This document shows positions 47,562 through 56,578 of a stretch of DNA of 64,000 bases, in pieces. This DNA is from Aliigemmobacter aestuarii (GTDB lineage Bacteria; Pseudomonadota; Alphaproteobacteria; Rhodobacterales; Rhodobacteraceae), in the NCBI RefSeq assembly GCF_004799285.1, contig NZ_SSND01000002.1, positions 1 through 64,000 of the forward strand. The letters are read 5' to 3'. The position numbers and the translations under genes are program-made. How positions within the stretch are numbered: the stretch's first letter is position 1; every line of letters begins with the position of its first letter. The notes beneath the pieces were generated by a model. It was given only the letters and a program-made list of their open reading frames with translations, did not search any database and was not told the origin of the DNA.

Positions 47562-48536
47562 ATGGCTTCGATCACGGCATTCGGCACGACCTTGCAGGGC
47601 GAGGCGGTACAGGCGATCCGGCTTGCCGCAGGCGGGCTTGAGGTGCGCCTCCTGACCCTGGGCTCCATCCTTCAGGCGGTGCGGATTGACGGGCACGGGC
47701 ACAACCTGACGACGGGCTTCGATACGGTCGAAGCCTACCAGAAATCGACCGGCTGGCACGGCGCTCTGGTCGGGCCGGTCGCCAACCGCATCGCGGGCGC
47801 CAGCGCCCGGATTGCGGGCCGCGACTGCAGGTTTCCCGCCAACGAGGCCGGGATCACAACGCTTCATTCCGGCGCGGCGGGCATCGACCGCAAGATCTGG
47901 ACCATTGTCGAGGCGGCCGCCGACAGCCTGACACTGGCCGTCACGCTGCCCGAGGGCGAGGGCGGCTTTCCCGGCCACCGCCAGATCACCGCAAGATGGT
48001 GCATTCTGCCGCCTGCCACGTTGCGGCTTGACCTGACGGCGACGACGGACGCACCGACCATCCTGAACCTCGCCAATCACAGCTACTGGAACCTTGACGG
48101 CACTGCCTCATGGGCGGGCCATTCCCTGCGCATCGCGGCGGATGCCGTGCTGCCCGTGGACGACCGGGGCATCCCCACGGGCGAGGTCTGCCCGGTGGGG
48201 GCGATGGGGCTGGATTTCCGCACGCCGCGATTCGCCCGGCCCGGCGCGCCCGCGCTCGATCACAATTTCTGCCTCTCGGAACGGCGGATGCCGCTGCGCG
48301 CGATGGCCACGCTGACGGGGGCCAAGGGGATTGCGATGGAGATCGCCACCACCGAACCGGGGCTGCAGGTCTATGACGGGCGGCACCCGCGCCCCGGCGC
48401 GGCCCCCTACGAAGCGCTGGCGCTGGAGCCGCAGTTCTGGCCCGATGCCCCGCATCATCCGGGATTTCCCTTGATCGACCTTGCCCCCGGCCAGCCCTGG
48501 CGGCAGATCACGGAATGGCGTTTTTCGACGCCCTGA
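47562..48536 (+). CDS. galM: Aldose 1-epimerase
   Basis: A 324-residue galactose mutarotase-like protein. Motifs: LTLGSILQAVRI at the N-terminus, GPVANRIAGA, TLHSG, NLANHSYWNLDG (catalytic His), DHNFCL and the C-terminal LEPQFWPDAPHHPGFP with the catalytic Glu. It interconverts sugar anomers; the exact sugar is unknown and no sugar operon is adjacent. The G11 tract serves as its ribosome-binding region. Convergent with puuD. Confidence 0.9.
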   Translation: MASITAFGTTLQGEAVQAIRLAAGGLEVRLLTLGSILQAVRIDGHGHNLTTGFDTVEAYQKSTGWHGALVGPVANRIAGASARIAGRDCRFPANEAGITTLHSGAAGIDRKIWTIVEAAADSLTLAVTLPEGEGGFPGHRQITARWCILPPATLRLDLTATTDAPTILNLANHSYWNLDGTASWAGHSLRIAADAVLPVDDRGIPTGEVCPVGAMGLDFRTPRFARPGAPALDHNFCLSERRMPLRAMATLTGAKGIAMEIATTEPGLQVYDGRHPRPGAAPYEALALEPQFWPDAPHHPGFPLIDLAPGQPWRQITEWRFSTP

Positions 48537-48542
48537 CAGGAA

Positions 48543-48574
48543 ACGGGCGCAGCCGGGGAAAGGACCGCGCCCGT
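48543..48574. terminator. Candidate bidirectional terminator between galM and puuD
   Basis: ACGGGCGC (48543-48550) and GCGCCCGT (48567-48574) form a perfect 8-bp stem with a 16-base loop in the 55-base gap between the convergent genes. No T-run follows in either direction. Confidence 0.5.
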
Positions 48575-48591
48575 ATCTCGGGCCTCGTCGT

Positions 48592-49830
48592 TCAGCCCTC
48601 GACGCCCGCCCCCTTCGCACCGCGATACCATTCCACGATCTTCAGCCGTTCCTCGGGCTCCATGTAGGACAGGTTCGCCGGCGGCATCGCATGGGCGATC
48701 CCCGACTGCACATAGATCCGCCGCGCCTCGGCGGCGACCTGTTCGGGCGTTTCCAGCACGACGCCCTTGGGCGGCCAGTGCATGCCCTCCCAGGAAGGTT
48801 CGGCCGCGTGGCACATCGAACAGCGGCCCAGCACGATGTCGGTCACGTCCTCGAAACCTGGCGCCGAGGCATAGACCAGCGCCGCACCCTTCAGGCCCGC
48901 CTGCTGCTCGGCCGGTTCCTCGTGCCGGATCGACGACAGCCAGGCGATCACGATCATCAGCATGACGGTGGCGGCCCAGGTCCAGTGCGGCGCCCCCTTG
49001 CGGGCGTGCTGGGTGTTGAACCAGTGCCGGATCGTCACCCCCATCAGGAAGACAAGGCTCGCAATCGCCCAGTTGTAGGGCGTGGCGAAGGCCAGCGGGT
49101 AATGGTTGGACAGCATCAGGAAGATGACGGGCAGCGTCAGATAGTTGTTATGCGTGCTGCGCTGCTTGGCGATCTTGCCGTATTTCGCATCCGGCTTGCG
49201 GCCCGCCTGCAGGTCGGCCACCACGATCCGCTGGTTCGGCATGATGACGAAGAACACGTTGGCCGACATGATCGTCGCAGTGAAGGCCCCCAGGTGCAAG
49301 AGCGCAGCGCGGCCGCTGAACACCTGGGTGTAAAAGATGCTCATGCCGACCAGAACCACGAACAGCGCCACCATCAGCACGGTCTGGTTGGCATCGACGA
49401 AGACCTTGCAAAGCGTGTTGTAGGCGAACCAGCCGAAGGCCAGCGACGCCATCGAGATCAGCGCACCCTGCCAGACGGGAATGTCCAGCACATTGGCGTC
49501 GATCAGGTAAAGCTCACCCCCGAGGTAATAGACAAGCACCAGCATCGCAAAGCCGGTAAGCCAGGTGGAATAGCTTTCCCATTTGAACCAGACCAGACCG
49601 TCGGGCATGTTCGCGGGCGCCACCAGATATTTCTGGATATGGTAGAAGCCGCCGCCATGCACCTGCCATTCCTCGCCATCGGCACCGGTCGCCAGGTTGC
49701 GGTCCCGGTGCAGGCCAAGGTCCAGCGCGATGAAATAGAAGGACGACCCGATCCAGGCGATCGCGGTGATCACATGCGTCCATCGCACCGCGAATTCCAG
49801 CCATTCCCACATCACGGCAAGATCGTACAT
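48592..49830 (-). CDS. puuD: Membrane-bound urate hydroxylase PuuD with C-terminal cytochrome c
   Basis: A 412-residue integral membrane protein with about eight hydrophobic segments in the N-terminal urate hydroxylase (DUF989) domain (WTHVITAIAWIGSSFYFIALD, HGGGFYHIQKY) and a C-terminal cytochrome c domain with heme-attachment motif CSMCH (337-341) and a likely axial methionine in AHAMPPANLSYM. It oxidises urate to 5-hydroxyisourate, passing electrons to a cytochrome chain instead of making H2O2. ATG 49830 (MYDLAVMWEW) follows GGGGG; a start 12 codons upstream is less likely. Confidence 0.93.
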   Translation of the reverse strand: MYDLAVMWEWLEFAVRWTHVITAIAWIGSSFYFIALDLGLHRDRNLATGADGEEWQVHGGGFYHIQKYLVAPANMPDGLVWFKWESYSTWLTGFAMLVLVYYLGGELYLIDANVLDIPVWQGALISMASLAFGWFAYNTLCKVFVDANQTVLMVALFVVLVGMSIFYTQVFSGRAALLHLGAFTATIMSANVFFVIMPNQRIVVADLQAGRKPDAKYGKIAKQRSTHNNYLTLPVIFLMLSNHYPLAFATPYNWAIASLVFLMGVTIRHWFNTQHARKGAPHWTWAATVMLMIVIAWLSSIRHEEPAEQQAGLKGAALVYASAPGFEDVTDIVLGRCSMCHAAEPSWEGMHWPPKGVVLETPEQVAAEARRIYVQSGIAHAMPPANLSYMEPEERLKIVEWYRGAKGAGVEG

Positions 49831-49897
49831 GCCAAAGCCCCCGCTGATCGCCCCTGTTCGCCGCAAAGGCTATACCCAGCCCCACCTTTCTGTTAAT

Positions 49898-49914
49898 TCT
49901 TCAAATGACCAAGG
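49898..49914 (-). promoter_or_regulatory. CTTGG-ATTTGAA element in the puuD/LysR gap
   Basis: On the minus strand this reads CCTTGGTCATTTGAAGA. It resembles CTTGGATTATTTGAA at 52170-52184 upstream of puuE. It lies between the divergent puuD and LysR genes, where a LysR site is expected. Confidence 0.4.
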
Positions 49915-49956
49915 ACTTTCAAACATGGCCGAAGAATTGCCGGGGCGCGACTGCCG

Positions 49957-50895
49957 ATGTCCTATGTGAACAACATCAAGATGTTCGTCCGTGTCTACGA
50001 ATTGGGCAGCATGAGTGCGGCCGCCCGCGACCAGCGCACGTCGCCTGCCGTCGCCTCGGCGCGAATCTCGGAACTGGAAAAGCATCTGGGCATCCGCCTG
50101 TTCAATCGCACCACACGCAGCCTTCAGGCCACCGAGAATGGCCGCATCTTCTATGAAGGCGCCAAGCGCGTGCTCGAAGCGATCGACGAGGCCGAGGCCG
50201 CCGTCGTCGATGTCACCAAGAACCCGCGCGGCACGATCTATGTCGCGGCCCCCCTGGGGATCGGGCGACGCTTCATCGCCCCGCAGGTCCCTGCCTTCAA
50301 GGACCTCTACCCCCAGATCGAGGTGCGCCTGCGCCTGTCCGACCGCATCATCGACGTGACCGCCGAAGGGCTGGACATGGCCTTTCATCTGGGCCGGCTG
50401 GAGGATTCCACGCTCAAGGTGCGGCTGATTGCCGATTGCCCGCGCGTGCTCTGCGCTGCCCCCGACTATATCGAACGGCGAGGCATGCCGCTCGATGGCG
50501 CGGCGCTGGTGTCGGACCGTCATGACTGCCTGAACCTGCGGTTTCCCGGCGCCAAGGAATTCCAGTGGACGCTGCAGACCGCTGACGGGCCGCGGCGGTT
50601 CGAGATCACCGGCCCCTTCGAATCCGACGACGGTGACGTGCTGACGGGATGGGCGCTGGACGGGCGCGGCATCATCATGAAACCCTGGTTCGACGTGGCC
50701 GATCACCTGCGCGCCGGGCATCTCGTGCCGGTGGCCACCGCCACGCCGCCCCTTCCCGTGCAATTGTCACTGGTCAGCCAGCACCGCCGCCTGAAGGACC
50801 CCAAGGTGCGGCTGTTCTCGGATTTCATGGCCCAGCACATCCGCGAGACGATGCGCCGTGCGACCGAGGGCCTGTCGCTTCCGGGCGCGGCCTGA
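49957..50895 (+). CDS. LysR-family regulator of the urate pathway (inferred)
   Basis: A 312-residue LysR regulator: helix-turn-helix in MFVRVYELGSMSAAARDQRTSPAVASARISELE and the FNRTTRSLQATENG wing, with an effector domain from about residue 90. Divergent from puuD and upstream of the purine genes, so control of urate catabolism is likely. The ATG at 49957 is the canonical start for this subfamily. The inducer is unknown; urate or a downstream ureide is plausible. Confidence 0.88.
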   Translation: MSYVNNIKMFVRVYELGSMSAAARDQRTSPAVASARISELEKHLGIRLFNRTTRSLQATENGRIFYEGAKRVLEAIDEAEAAVVDVTKNPRGTIYVAAPLGIGRRFIAPQVPAFKDLYPQIEVRLRLSDRIIDVTAEGLDMAFHLGRLEDSTLKVRLIADCPRVLCAAPDYIERRGMPLDGAALVSDRHDCLNLRFPGAKEFQWTLQTADGPRRFEITGPFESDDGDVLTGWALDGRGIIMKPWFDVADHLRAGHLVPVATATPPLPVQLSLVSQHRRLKDPKVRLFSDFMAQHIRETMRRATEGLSLPGAA

Positions 50896-50912
50896 CGGCG
50901 GATGCCCCGCCG

Positions 50913-51671
50913 ATGTCCCCGCCGATGTCCCCGGCCGTCTCTCCACCAGTCCCTTCTGCCCTGATCCGCCTCTGGGATCGCCCGCCGCTTGCCATCGACC
51001 ACAGGCCGGGCACCGGCGACGGGATGGTCCTGTCCTTCGCGTCGGTCGGGCACGATCCGGCCCGCCCGCCCGCGCCCGAATTCCTGCGCAGCGCCACGGC
51101 GGGCGGGCGCGCGGCCCTCTTCATCAGCGACGCCAGCCGCAGCTGGGCCAATGCCCCCGACTGGCCCGAGGCGCTGGCAACAGCCCGCGACCGGACGGGC
51201 CGGGGACCCGGCACCCGGCTTCTGGCCCTCGGCGTGTCGATGGGCGGCTTCTCGGCGCTGGCCGCCGGAACGGTCCTGCCGCTGGCCGCCATCCTCGCCA
51301 TCGGCCCGCAATACAGCGTCAATCCCGCCCTGATGCCTGATGAGACAAGGTGGCGCGACTGGACCGCACGGATCACGGACTGGCGCTTTCCCGTGGCGCC
51401 CCTGCCGGAAGGCCCTTGGATCGTCCTGATGCACGGCCTCGCCGATGATGCCCGTCAGGCGCGCGCCTTCCCCGAACGACCGGGCGTGGATCATATCCTT
51501 TTTCCGGGCATCCCGCATTCCGACCTTGCCGCGCATCTGAAGGCGCGGGGCGTCCTTGCCGGCCTGATCGAGGCGGCGCTCCAGGACGACCGCCGCCGCC
51601 TCCTGCGCATCACGTCCGGCGCGGGCGGCGTCTTGCGCCGCAGGACTCCCGCCCTGCTTCAACCTGACTGA
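50913..51671 (+). CDS. Alpha/beta-hydrolase-like protein of unknown substrate
   Basis: A 252-residue protein. LGVSMGGFSALA gives a GxSxG nucleophile elbow and FPGIPHSDLAAHL a plausible catalytic histidine, so a hydrolase fold is likely. The N-terminus MSPPMSPAVSPPVPS contains several in-frame ATGs in a short imperfect repeat; 50913 is the first after the LysR stop, 50925 an alternative. The last residues (LQPD) and the stop codon are contributed by repeat R8. Lies 17 bases after the LysR gene and may be co-transcribed. No function assigned. Confidence 0.62.
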   Translation: MSPPMSPAVSPPVPSALIRLWDRPPLAIDHRPGTGDGMVLSFASVGHDPARPPAPEFLRSATAGGRAALFISDASRSWANAPDWPEALATARDRTGRGPGTRLLALGVSMGGFSALAAGTVLPLAAILAIGPQYSVNPALMPDETRWRDWTARITDWRFPVAPLPEGPWIVLMHGLADDARQARAFPERPGVDHILFPGIPHSDLAAHLKARGVLAGLIEAALQDDRRRLLRITSGAGGVLRRRTPALLQPD

Positions 51672-51706
51672 AATACCCCGGGGGTCCGGGGGCGGCGCCC
51701 CCGGCC
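51657..51706 (+). repeat. Dispersed GC-rich repeat, copy R8
   Basis: CTTCAACCTGACTGAAATACC, G5, TCC, G5, CGGCG, C5, GG. It is nearly the same as R4 in xdhA over the box. Its TGA (within CCTGACTG) terminates the hydrolase-like gene, and the hairpin lies before the convergent uraH. Confidence 0.88.
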
Positions 51707-51712
51707 ACGGCC

Positions 51713-52084
51713 TTACGACCCGCGATAGGTGGAGTAGGCGAAGGGCGAGATCAGCAAGGGCACATGGTAGTGCTGCGCCGGATCGGGAATCCCGAAGCGG
51801 ATCGGAATCTCGTCCAGAAACAGGGGGCCCGCGCCAGCCTGAACGTCGGCCTGCCCGCTCGCGCGCAGGTAATCACCCGCGGCAAAGACCAGTTCATAGA
51901 CGCCCGCCGCCATCCCGTCGCCCGACAGCATGGGCTGGTCGGTGCGCCCGTCATGGTTGGTCACGGTGCGCGCGATTTCGGTCCGCGCCGTCCCGTCGAT
52001 CCGGTAAAGCGTGATCACCACGCCCTCCGCCGGCTTCCCCCGCGCCGTGTCCAGCACATGAGTCGACAACCGTCCGCCCGCCAT
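51713..52084 (-). CDS. uraH: 5-Hydroxyisourate hydrolase
   Basis: A 123-residue transthyretin-like enzyme that hydrolyses 5-hydroxyisourate, the PuuD product, to OHCU. The signature [17 protein letters not shown] opens the protein, [19 protein letters not shown] closes it with the family's YRGS C-terminus, and the intermediate HDGRTDQP is conserved. Start ATG 52084 has AAGGAAGG five bases upstream; the frame continues without support. Divergent from puuE-uraD. Confidence 0.94.
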   Translation of the reverse strand: MAGGRLSTHVLDTARGKPAEGVVITLYRIDGTARTEIARTVTNHDGRTDQPMLSGDGMAAGVYELVFAAGDYLRASGQADVQAGAGPLFLDEIPIRFGIPDPAQHYHVPLLISPFAYSTYRGS

Positions 52085-52169
52085 CCGCGCCTTCCTTTCA
52101 TGCATCCCTGCGGCGACTATGCCCGTTTTTCCGGCCTCTGGCGACTGCTCCGCCCCGAGAAAGGTCTTT

Positions 52170-52184
52170 CTTGGATTATTTGAA
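52170..52184 (+). promoter_or_regulatory. CTTGG-ATTTGAA-like element in the uraH/puuE gap
   Basis: CTTGGATTATTTGAA lies in the 158-base gap between divergent uraH and puuE-uraD, in the most AT-rich part of that gap. It resembles the element near puuD/LysR at 49898-49914. Confidence 0.4.
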
Positions 52185-52242
52185 AAACGTTCCGGCATTC
52201 TGCGCATATCGTTGAAAGAGGGACAGGACAGGGAACACTCCG

Positions 52243-53661
52243 GTGACAGCACGCTATCCGCGCGACTTCCGCGGGCATGGGCCCGACGCACCCGATGCCG
52301 CATGGCCGGGCGGTGCGCGGATCGCCATCAGCCTTGTGCTGAACTACGAGGAGGGCGGCGAGAACTGCCTTCTGCACGGCGACGCGCAGTCCGAGGCCTT
52401 CCTGTCCGACATCGCCGGGGCTGCGCCCTGGGCCGGGCAGCGCCACTGGAACATGGAATCGATCTACGACTACGGCGCGCGCGCCGGGTTCTGGCGGCTG
52501 CACCGGCTGTTCACGGGGATGGACATCCCGGTGACGGTCTACGGGGTGGCCACGGCGCTGGCGCGCAACCCCGAACAGGTGGCTGCGATGATATCCGCGG
52601 GATGGGAGATCGCGAGCCACGGGCTGAAATGGGTGGAACACCGCGACATGCCCGAAGAGGTGGAGCGCGCGCAGATCGCCGAGGCGATCCGGCTCCACAC
52701 CGAGGTGGTGGGAGAGCCGCCGCGCGGCTGGTACACCGGACGCTGTTCGATGAACACCGTGCGCCTGACCGCCGAGACCGGGCAGTTCGACTGGATATCG
52801 GACACCTATGACGACGACCTGCCCTACTGGATGGACGTCGGCGACCGCGATCAGTTGGTCATTCCCTACACGCTGGAAGCCAATGACATGCGCTTTGCCA
52901 CGGCGCCGGGTTACATCACGGGCGAACAGTTCTTTCAGTATCTGAAGGACGCCTTCGACACGCTCTATGCCGAAGGCTGCGAGGGCCAGGCCAAGATGAT
53001 GTCGGTCGGCCTGCACTGCCGCCTGATCGGACGACCGGGCAAGATCGCGGGGTTGAAGCGGTTTCTTGACTATGCCCGCGGGCATCAGGGCGTCTGGTTC
53101 CCGCGCCGGATCGACATCGCGCGGCACTGGGCCGAAACCCACCCGCCGCGCCGCTTCGAAAGGCCCAGCCGGATGGACCGCGCGCGGTTTGTCGAACGCT
53201 TTGGCGGGATCTTCGAACACAGCCCCTGGATCGCCGACCGCGCCTTCGATCTTGAACTGGGCCCCGCGCATGACAGCGCCACGGGGCTGCACAATGCGCT
53301 GGCGCGGATCTTCCGGTCGGCCAGCCGCGCCGAACGGATGGGCGTGCTGACCGCACATCCTGATCTGGCCGGAAAGCTGGCGCAGGCAAAGCGGCTGACC
53401 GCAGAATCCACCGCCGAACAGGCCTCGGCCGCGCTTGACGCGCTGACCGACGAGGAACGCGCGACGTTCGGGCGGCTGAACGCCGATTACGTGGCCAAGC
53501 ACGGCTTTCCCTTCATCATCGCCGTACGCGACAACACCAAGGCCACGATCCTCGATGCGTTTCTCGCGCGGATCAACAACGACACCGAAACCGAGTTCGC
53601 CACCGCCTGCCGCCAGGTCGAACGGATCGCCGAACTGCGGCTGAAGGACATCCTGCCATGA
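52243..53661 (+). CDS. puuE: Allantoinase PuuE fused to OHCU decarboxylase UraD
   Basis: A 472-residue bifunctional protein. Residues 1 to about 305 are a polysaccharide-deacetylase-fold, urate-pathway allantoinase ([43 protein letters not shown]); residues about 310-472 are an OHCU decarboxylase ([41 protein letters not shown]). Together they convert OHCU to S-allantoin and then to allantoate. The start appears to be GTG 52243 with CAGGGA upstream. The stop overlaps the next gene as ATGA. Confidence 0.94.
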   Translation: MTARYPRDFRGHGPDAPDAAWPGGARIAISLVLNYEEGGENCLLHGDAQSEAFLSDIAGAAPWAGQRHWNMESIYDYGARAGFWRLHRLFTGMDIPVTVYGVATALARNPEQVAAMISAGWEIASHGLKWVEHRDMPEEVERAQIAEAIRLHTEVVGEPPRGWYTGRCSMNTVRLTAETGQFDWISDTYDDDLPYWMDVGDRDQLVIPYTLEANDMRFATAPGYITGEQFFQYLKDAFDTLYAEGCEGQAKMMSVGLHCRLIGRPGKIAGLKRFLDYARGHQGVWFPRRIDIARHWAETHPPRRFERPSRMDRARFVERFGGIFEHSPWIADRAFDLELGPAHDSATGLHNALARIFRSASRAERMGVLTAHPDLAGKLAQAKRLTAESTAEQASAALDALTDEERATFGRLNADYVAKHGFPFIIAVRDNTKATILDAFLARINNDTETEFATACRQVERIAELRLKDILP

Positions 53662-54494
53662 CCGGTTACTATGCCCCGAAAGGCGGGCTTCCGCCGCAAT
53701 CCGCCCTGATGACGCAGCGGGCGGTCTTCACCGAGGCCTATGCCTTCATCCCGAAGGGCTGCTTTTCGGACATCGTGACAAGCTATCTGCCGGGTTGGGA
53801 CAACACCCGCCTGTGGATGATCGCACGCCCGATGTCGGGCTTTTCGGAAACCTTCAGCCAGTATGTGATGGAGGTCGGCCCCGGTGGCGGCTCGGACCGC
53901 CCCGAAAACGATCCCGAGGCGCAATCGGTGATCTTCATGACCGAGGGCGAGGTCTGGCTGTCGATCGACGGTCAGGAACATGACCTGGGTCCCGGCGGCT
54001 ATGCCTATATTCCGGCGGGCAGCGACTGGATGGTGCGCAACGCCCATTCCGCCCCGGCCCGCTTCCACTGGTTGCGCAAGATCTGGGAACCGGCCGAAGG
54101 GATCGACAGGCCCGAGGCCTTCGTGACCTCTGACCAGGAGATCGCGCCGATCGCGATGCCCGACACCGATGGTCGTTGGGCCACCACCCGTTTCGCCGAC
54201 CCGACCGACCTGCGCCACGACATGCATGTGAACATCGTCACCTTCCAGCCGGGCGGGCTGATCCCGTTCGAGGAAACCCATGTGATGGAACACGGGCTTT
54301 ACGTGCTTGAAGGCAAGGCCGTCTACAAGCTGAACCAGGACTGGGTCGAGGTCGAGGCGGGCGATTTCATGTGGCTCAGGGCCTATTGCCCGCAGGCCTG
54401 CTATGCGGCCGGTCCCGGCCCGTTCCGCTATCTGCTATACAAGGACGTCAACCGCCACGCCCGGCTGCGCGGCCCCTGGAGCCGGTCCGGCTGA
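53658..54494 (+). CDS. (S)-Ureidoglycine aminohydrolase, bicupin
   Basis: A 278-residue double-cupin protein that converts ureidoglycine to ureidoglycolate, releasing ammonia. The N-terminal YYAPKGGLPPQ and TEAYAFIPKGCFSDIVTSYLP are typical; metal-ligand cupin motifs are seen in the C-terminal half (EETHVMEHGLYVLEGKAVYKL). It overlaps puuE-uraD by four bases and allA by one. The allantoate amidohydrolase that would make its substrate is not in the window. Confidence 0.9.
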   Translation: MTGYYAPKGGLPPQSALMTQRAVFTEAYAFIPKGCFSDIVTSYLPGWDNTRLWMIARPMSGFSETFSQYVMEVGPGGGSDRPENDPEAQSVIFMTEGEVWLSIDGQEHDLGPGGYAYIPAGSDWMVRNAHSAPARFHWLRKIWEPAEGIDRPEAFVTSDQEIAPIAMPDTDGRWATTRFADPTDLRHDMHVNIVTFQPGGLIPFEETHVMEHGLYVLEGKAVYKLNQDWVEVEAGDFMWLRAYCPQACYAAGPGPFRYLLYKDVNRHARLRGPWSRSG

Positions 54495-54988
54495 TGGCCG
54501 CGCCGCGCCAGATCAACGCCGCCCCGCTGACGGCCCCGGCCTTCGCCCCCTTCGGCGACGTGCTTGAGGTGGCGGGCGATTTCCGCGTGATCAACGAAGG
54601 GCTGTGCCACCGCCACCACGATCTGGCGCGGCTGGATTTCGGCCCCGGCGGCCGGGCAGGGATTTCGGTCTTCGACGCGCAGGCGCGCGCCCTGCCCTAT
54701 GATTTCACGCTGGTCGAACGCCATCCCGACGGCAGCCAGGCTTTCGTGCCGATGACCGCCGCGCCCTTCCTGATCATCGTGGCGCCCGATCTGGGGCAAA
54801 GGCCGGGCAATCCTGTCGCCTTTCTCAGCAACGGCGCGCAAGCGATCAACTTTCACCGTGGCACATGGCACGGGGTGCTGACGCCCCTGTCGGAACCGGG
54901 TCTGTTTGCGGTGATCGACCGTATCGGCCCGACGCCGAACCTTGAGGAATTCCGCTATGACGCGCCCTGGCGCGTGGTGGCGGCGTAA
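54494..54988 (+). CDS. allA: Ureidoglycolate lyase
   Basis: A 164-residue cupin-like enzyme that cleaves ureidoglycolate to urea and glyoxylate. Conserved segments: APAFAPFGDVLE at the N-terminus, VERHPDGSQAFVPM, and INFHRGTWHGVLTPL with FAVIDRIG. One-base overlap with the upstream gene gives strict coupling. It links the purine pathway to glyoxylate metabolism and so potentially to the bhc operon 5 kb downstream. Confidence 0.93.
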   Translation: MAAPRQINAAPLTAPAFAPFGDVLEVAGDFRVINEGLCHRHHDLARLDFGPGGRAGISVFDAQARALPYDFTLVERHPDGSQAFVPMTAAPFLIIVAPDLGQRPGNPVAFLSNGAQAINFHRGTWHGVLTPLSEPGLFAVIDRIGPTPNLEEFRYDAPWRVVAA

Positions 54989-55095
54989 TCGAACCCGGTC
55001 GAAGACCGGGCAGACTAACCGGACCGCGACCCAGGGGGGCGGCGCGGAGACGGCGCGAATAATCAGACACCCCCCAGGGAAAGGAAACGTGTACA

Positions 55096-56511
55096 ATGGT
55101 TGATACCTCACTTGGGACGCCGGCGCAGCTGCGCGACCCCGATTACATGCCACCGATGGCCAAGGCCGTGCCTTTGGGCATCCAGCATGTGCTTGCGATG
55201 TTCGTTTCGAACGTGACGCCGGCGATCATCGTCTGCGGGGCGGCCGGAATCGGTTTCGGTTCGGATCAGGGGGCGCTCGGCTTCCCGGACATGACCTACA
55301 TGATCCAGATGTCGATGCTGTTTGCCGGCATCGCGACGCTGTTCCAGACGATCGGCGCAGGCCCGGTGGGCGCCCGCCTGCCGATCGTCCAGGGCACCTC
55401 GTTTGCCTTCGTGCCGATCATGATCCCTGCGGTTGCGGGGCTTGGCACCGGTGGCCTTGCGGGGCTGATGACCGGGGTGTTCCTCGGGGGCATCTTCCAC
55501 TTCATGCTGGGCTTCATCGTCGGCAAGATCCGCTACGCCCTGCCGCCGCTGGTCACCGGCCTGATCGTGCTGATGATCGGTCTGGCGCTGGTCAAGGTCG
55601 GCATCCAGTATGCCGCCGGCGGCGTCCCCGCGATGGAAGCGGGAATGCGCGCCATCGCCGAAGCAAAGGCCGCGGGCACGCCCGTTGACTGGTCCACCAT
55701 CAAGTTCGGCAGCTTCTCGCAATGGCTGCCCGCGCTTGTGGTGATCGTGGTCACGCTGGCGATCAAGTTCTTCATGCGCGGGTTCATGGCCGTGGCGGCG
55801 GTGCTGGTCGGCATCATCGCGGGCTATCTGGTCGCGCTGATGATGGGGCAGGTCAGCTTTGCCTCGGTCGGGCGTGCGGGCTTCTTTGCCCTTCCGAACC
55901 CGTTCAAATGGGGCTTCCACATCGACATCGCCATCATCGTCGGCATGTGCTTCATGGCCGTCGTCTCGGCCATCGAGACCGTGGGCGACGTTTCGGGGAT
56001 CACCAAGGGCGGTGCCGGACGCGAAGCGACCGACAAGGAAATCTCGGGCGCGACCTTTGCCGACGGTGCGGGAACCGCTGTGGCCGGGATCTTCGGCGGA
56101 CTGCCGAACACCTCGTTCAGCCAGAACGTGGGCCTGATCGCCATGACCGGCGTGATGAGCCGCCATGTGGTGACCATCGGCGCGATCTTCCTGATCGTCT
56201 GCGGCCTGATCCCCAAGGTGGGCGCCGCGATCAACACCGTGCCTATCAACGTGCTGGGCGGCGGTGTGGTGGTGATGTTCGGCATGGTCTGCGCCGCGGG
56301 CGTGAACATGCTGTCCGAGGTGAAATGGAACCGCCGGAACATGGTGATCTTCGCCACTGCCCTGTCGGTCAGCCTTGGCCTGCAACTGGTGCCCGAAGCG
56401 CTGCAGCACATGGGCCGCACGGCGCAGATCCTGCTGACCTCCGGCCTGCTTCCGGCCGCCGCGATCGCGATCACGCTGAACCTTGTCCTGCCGGAAGAGC
56501 TGAACGACTGA
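55096..56511 (+). CDS. NCS2 family xanthine/urate permease
   Basis: A 471-residue, 14-segment-type nucleobase:cation symporter. The NAT signature is visible as QNVGLIAMTGV, preceded by GLPNTSFS, and the first helices include IQHVLAMFVSNVTPAIIVCGAA. Downstream of the urate pathway, it most likely imports urate or xanthine. AGGGAAAGGAAA precedes ATG 55096. A terminator follows. The 107 bases upstream show no clear operator. Confidence 0.9.
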   Translation: MVDTSLGTPAQLRDPDYMPPMAKAVPLGIQHVLAMFVSNVTPAIIVCGAAGIGFGSDQGALGFPDMTYMIQMSMLFAGIATLFQTIGAGPVGARLPIVQGTSFAFVPIMIPAVAGLGTGGLAGLMTGVFLGGIFHFMLGFIVGKIRYALPPLVTGLIVLMIGLALVKVGIQYAAGGVPAMEAGMRAIAEAKAAGTPVDWSTIKFGSFSQWLPALVVIVVTLAIKFFMRGFMAVAAVLVGIIAGYLVALMMGQVSFASVGRAGFFALPNPFKWGFHIDIAIIVGMCFMAVVSAIETVGDVSGITKGGAGREATDKEISGATFADGAGTAVAGIFGGLPNTSFSQNVGLIAMTGVMSRHVVTIGAIFLIVCGLIPKVGAAINTVPINVLGGGVVVMFGMVCAAGVNMLSEVKWNRRNMVIFATALSVSLGLQLVPEALQHMGRTAQILLTSGLLPAAAIAITLNLVLPEELND

Positions 56512-56533
56512 CCGCGACCTGAAGCCAACCCAC

Positions 56534-56561
56534 GGCCCCCGCCTTGCGCGGGGGCCTTTTT
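56534..56561 (+). terminator. Rho-independent terminator after the NCS2 permease
   Basis: GGCCCCCGC and GCGGGGGCC form a 9-bp stem with a CTTGC loop, followed by T5. It closes the purine transcription unit 22 bases after the permease stop. Confidence 0.9.
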
Positions 56562-56578
56562 CGTGGCCATCTGCGCCC

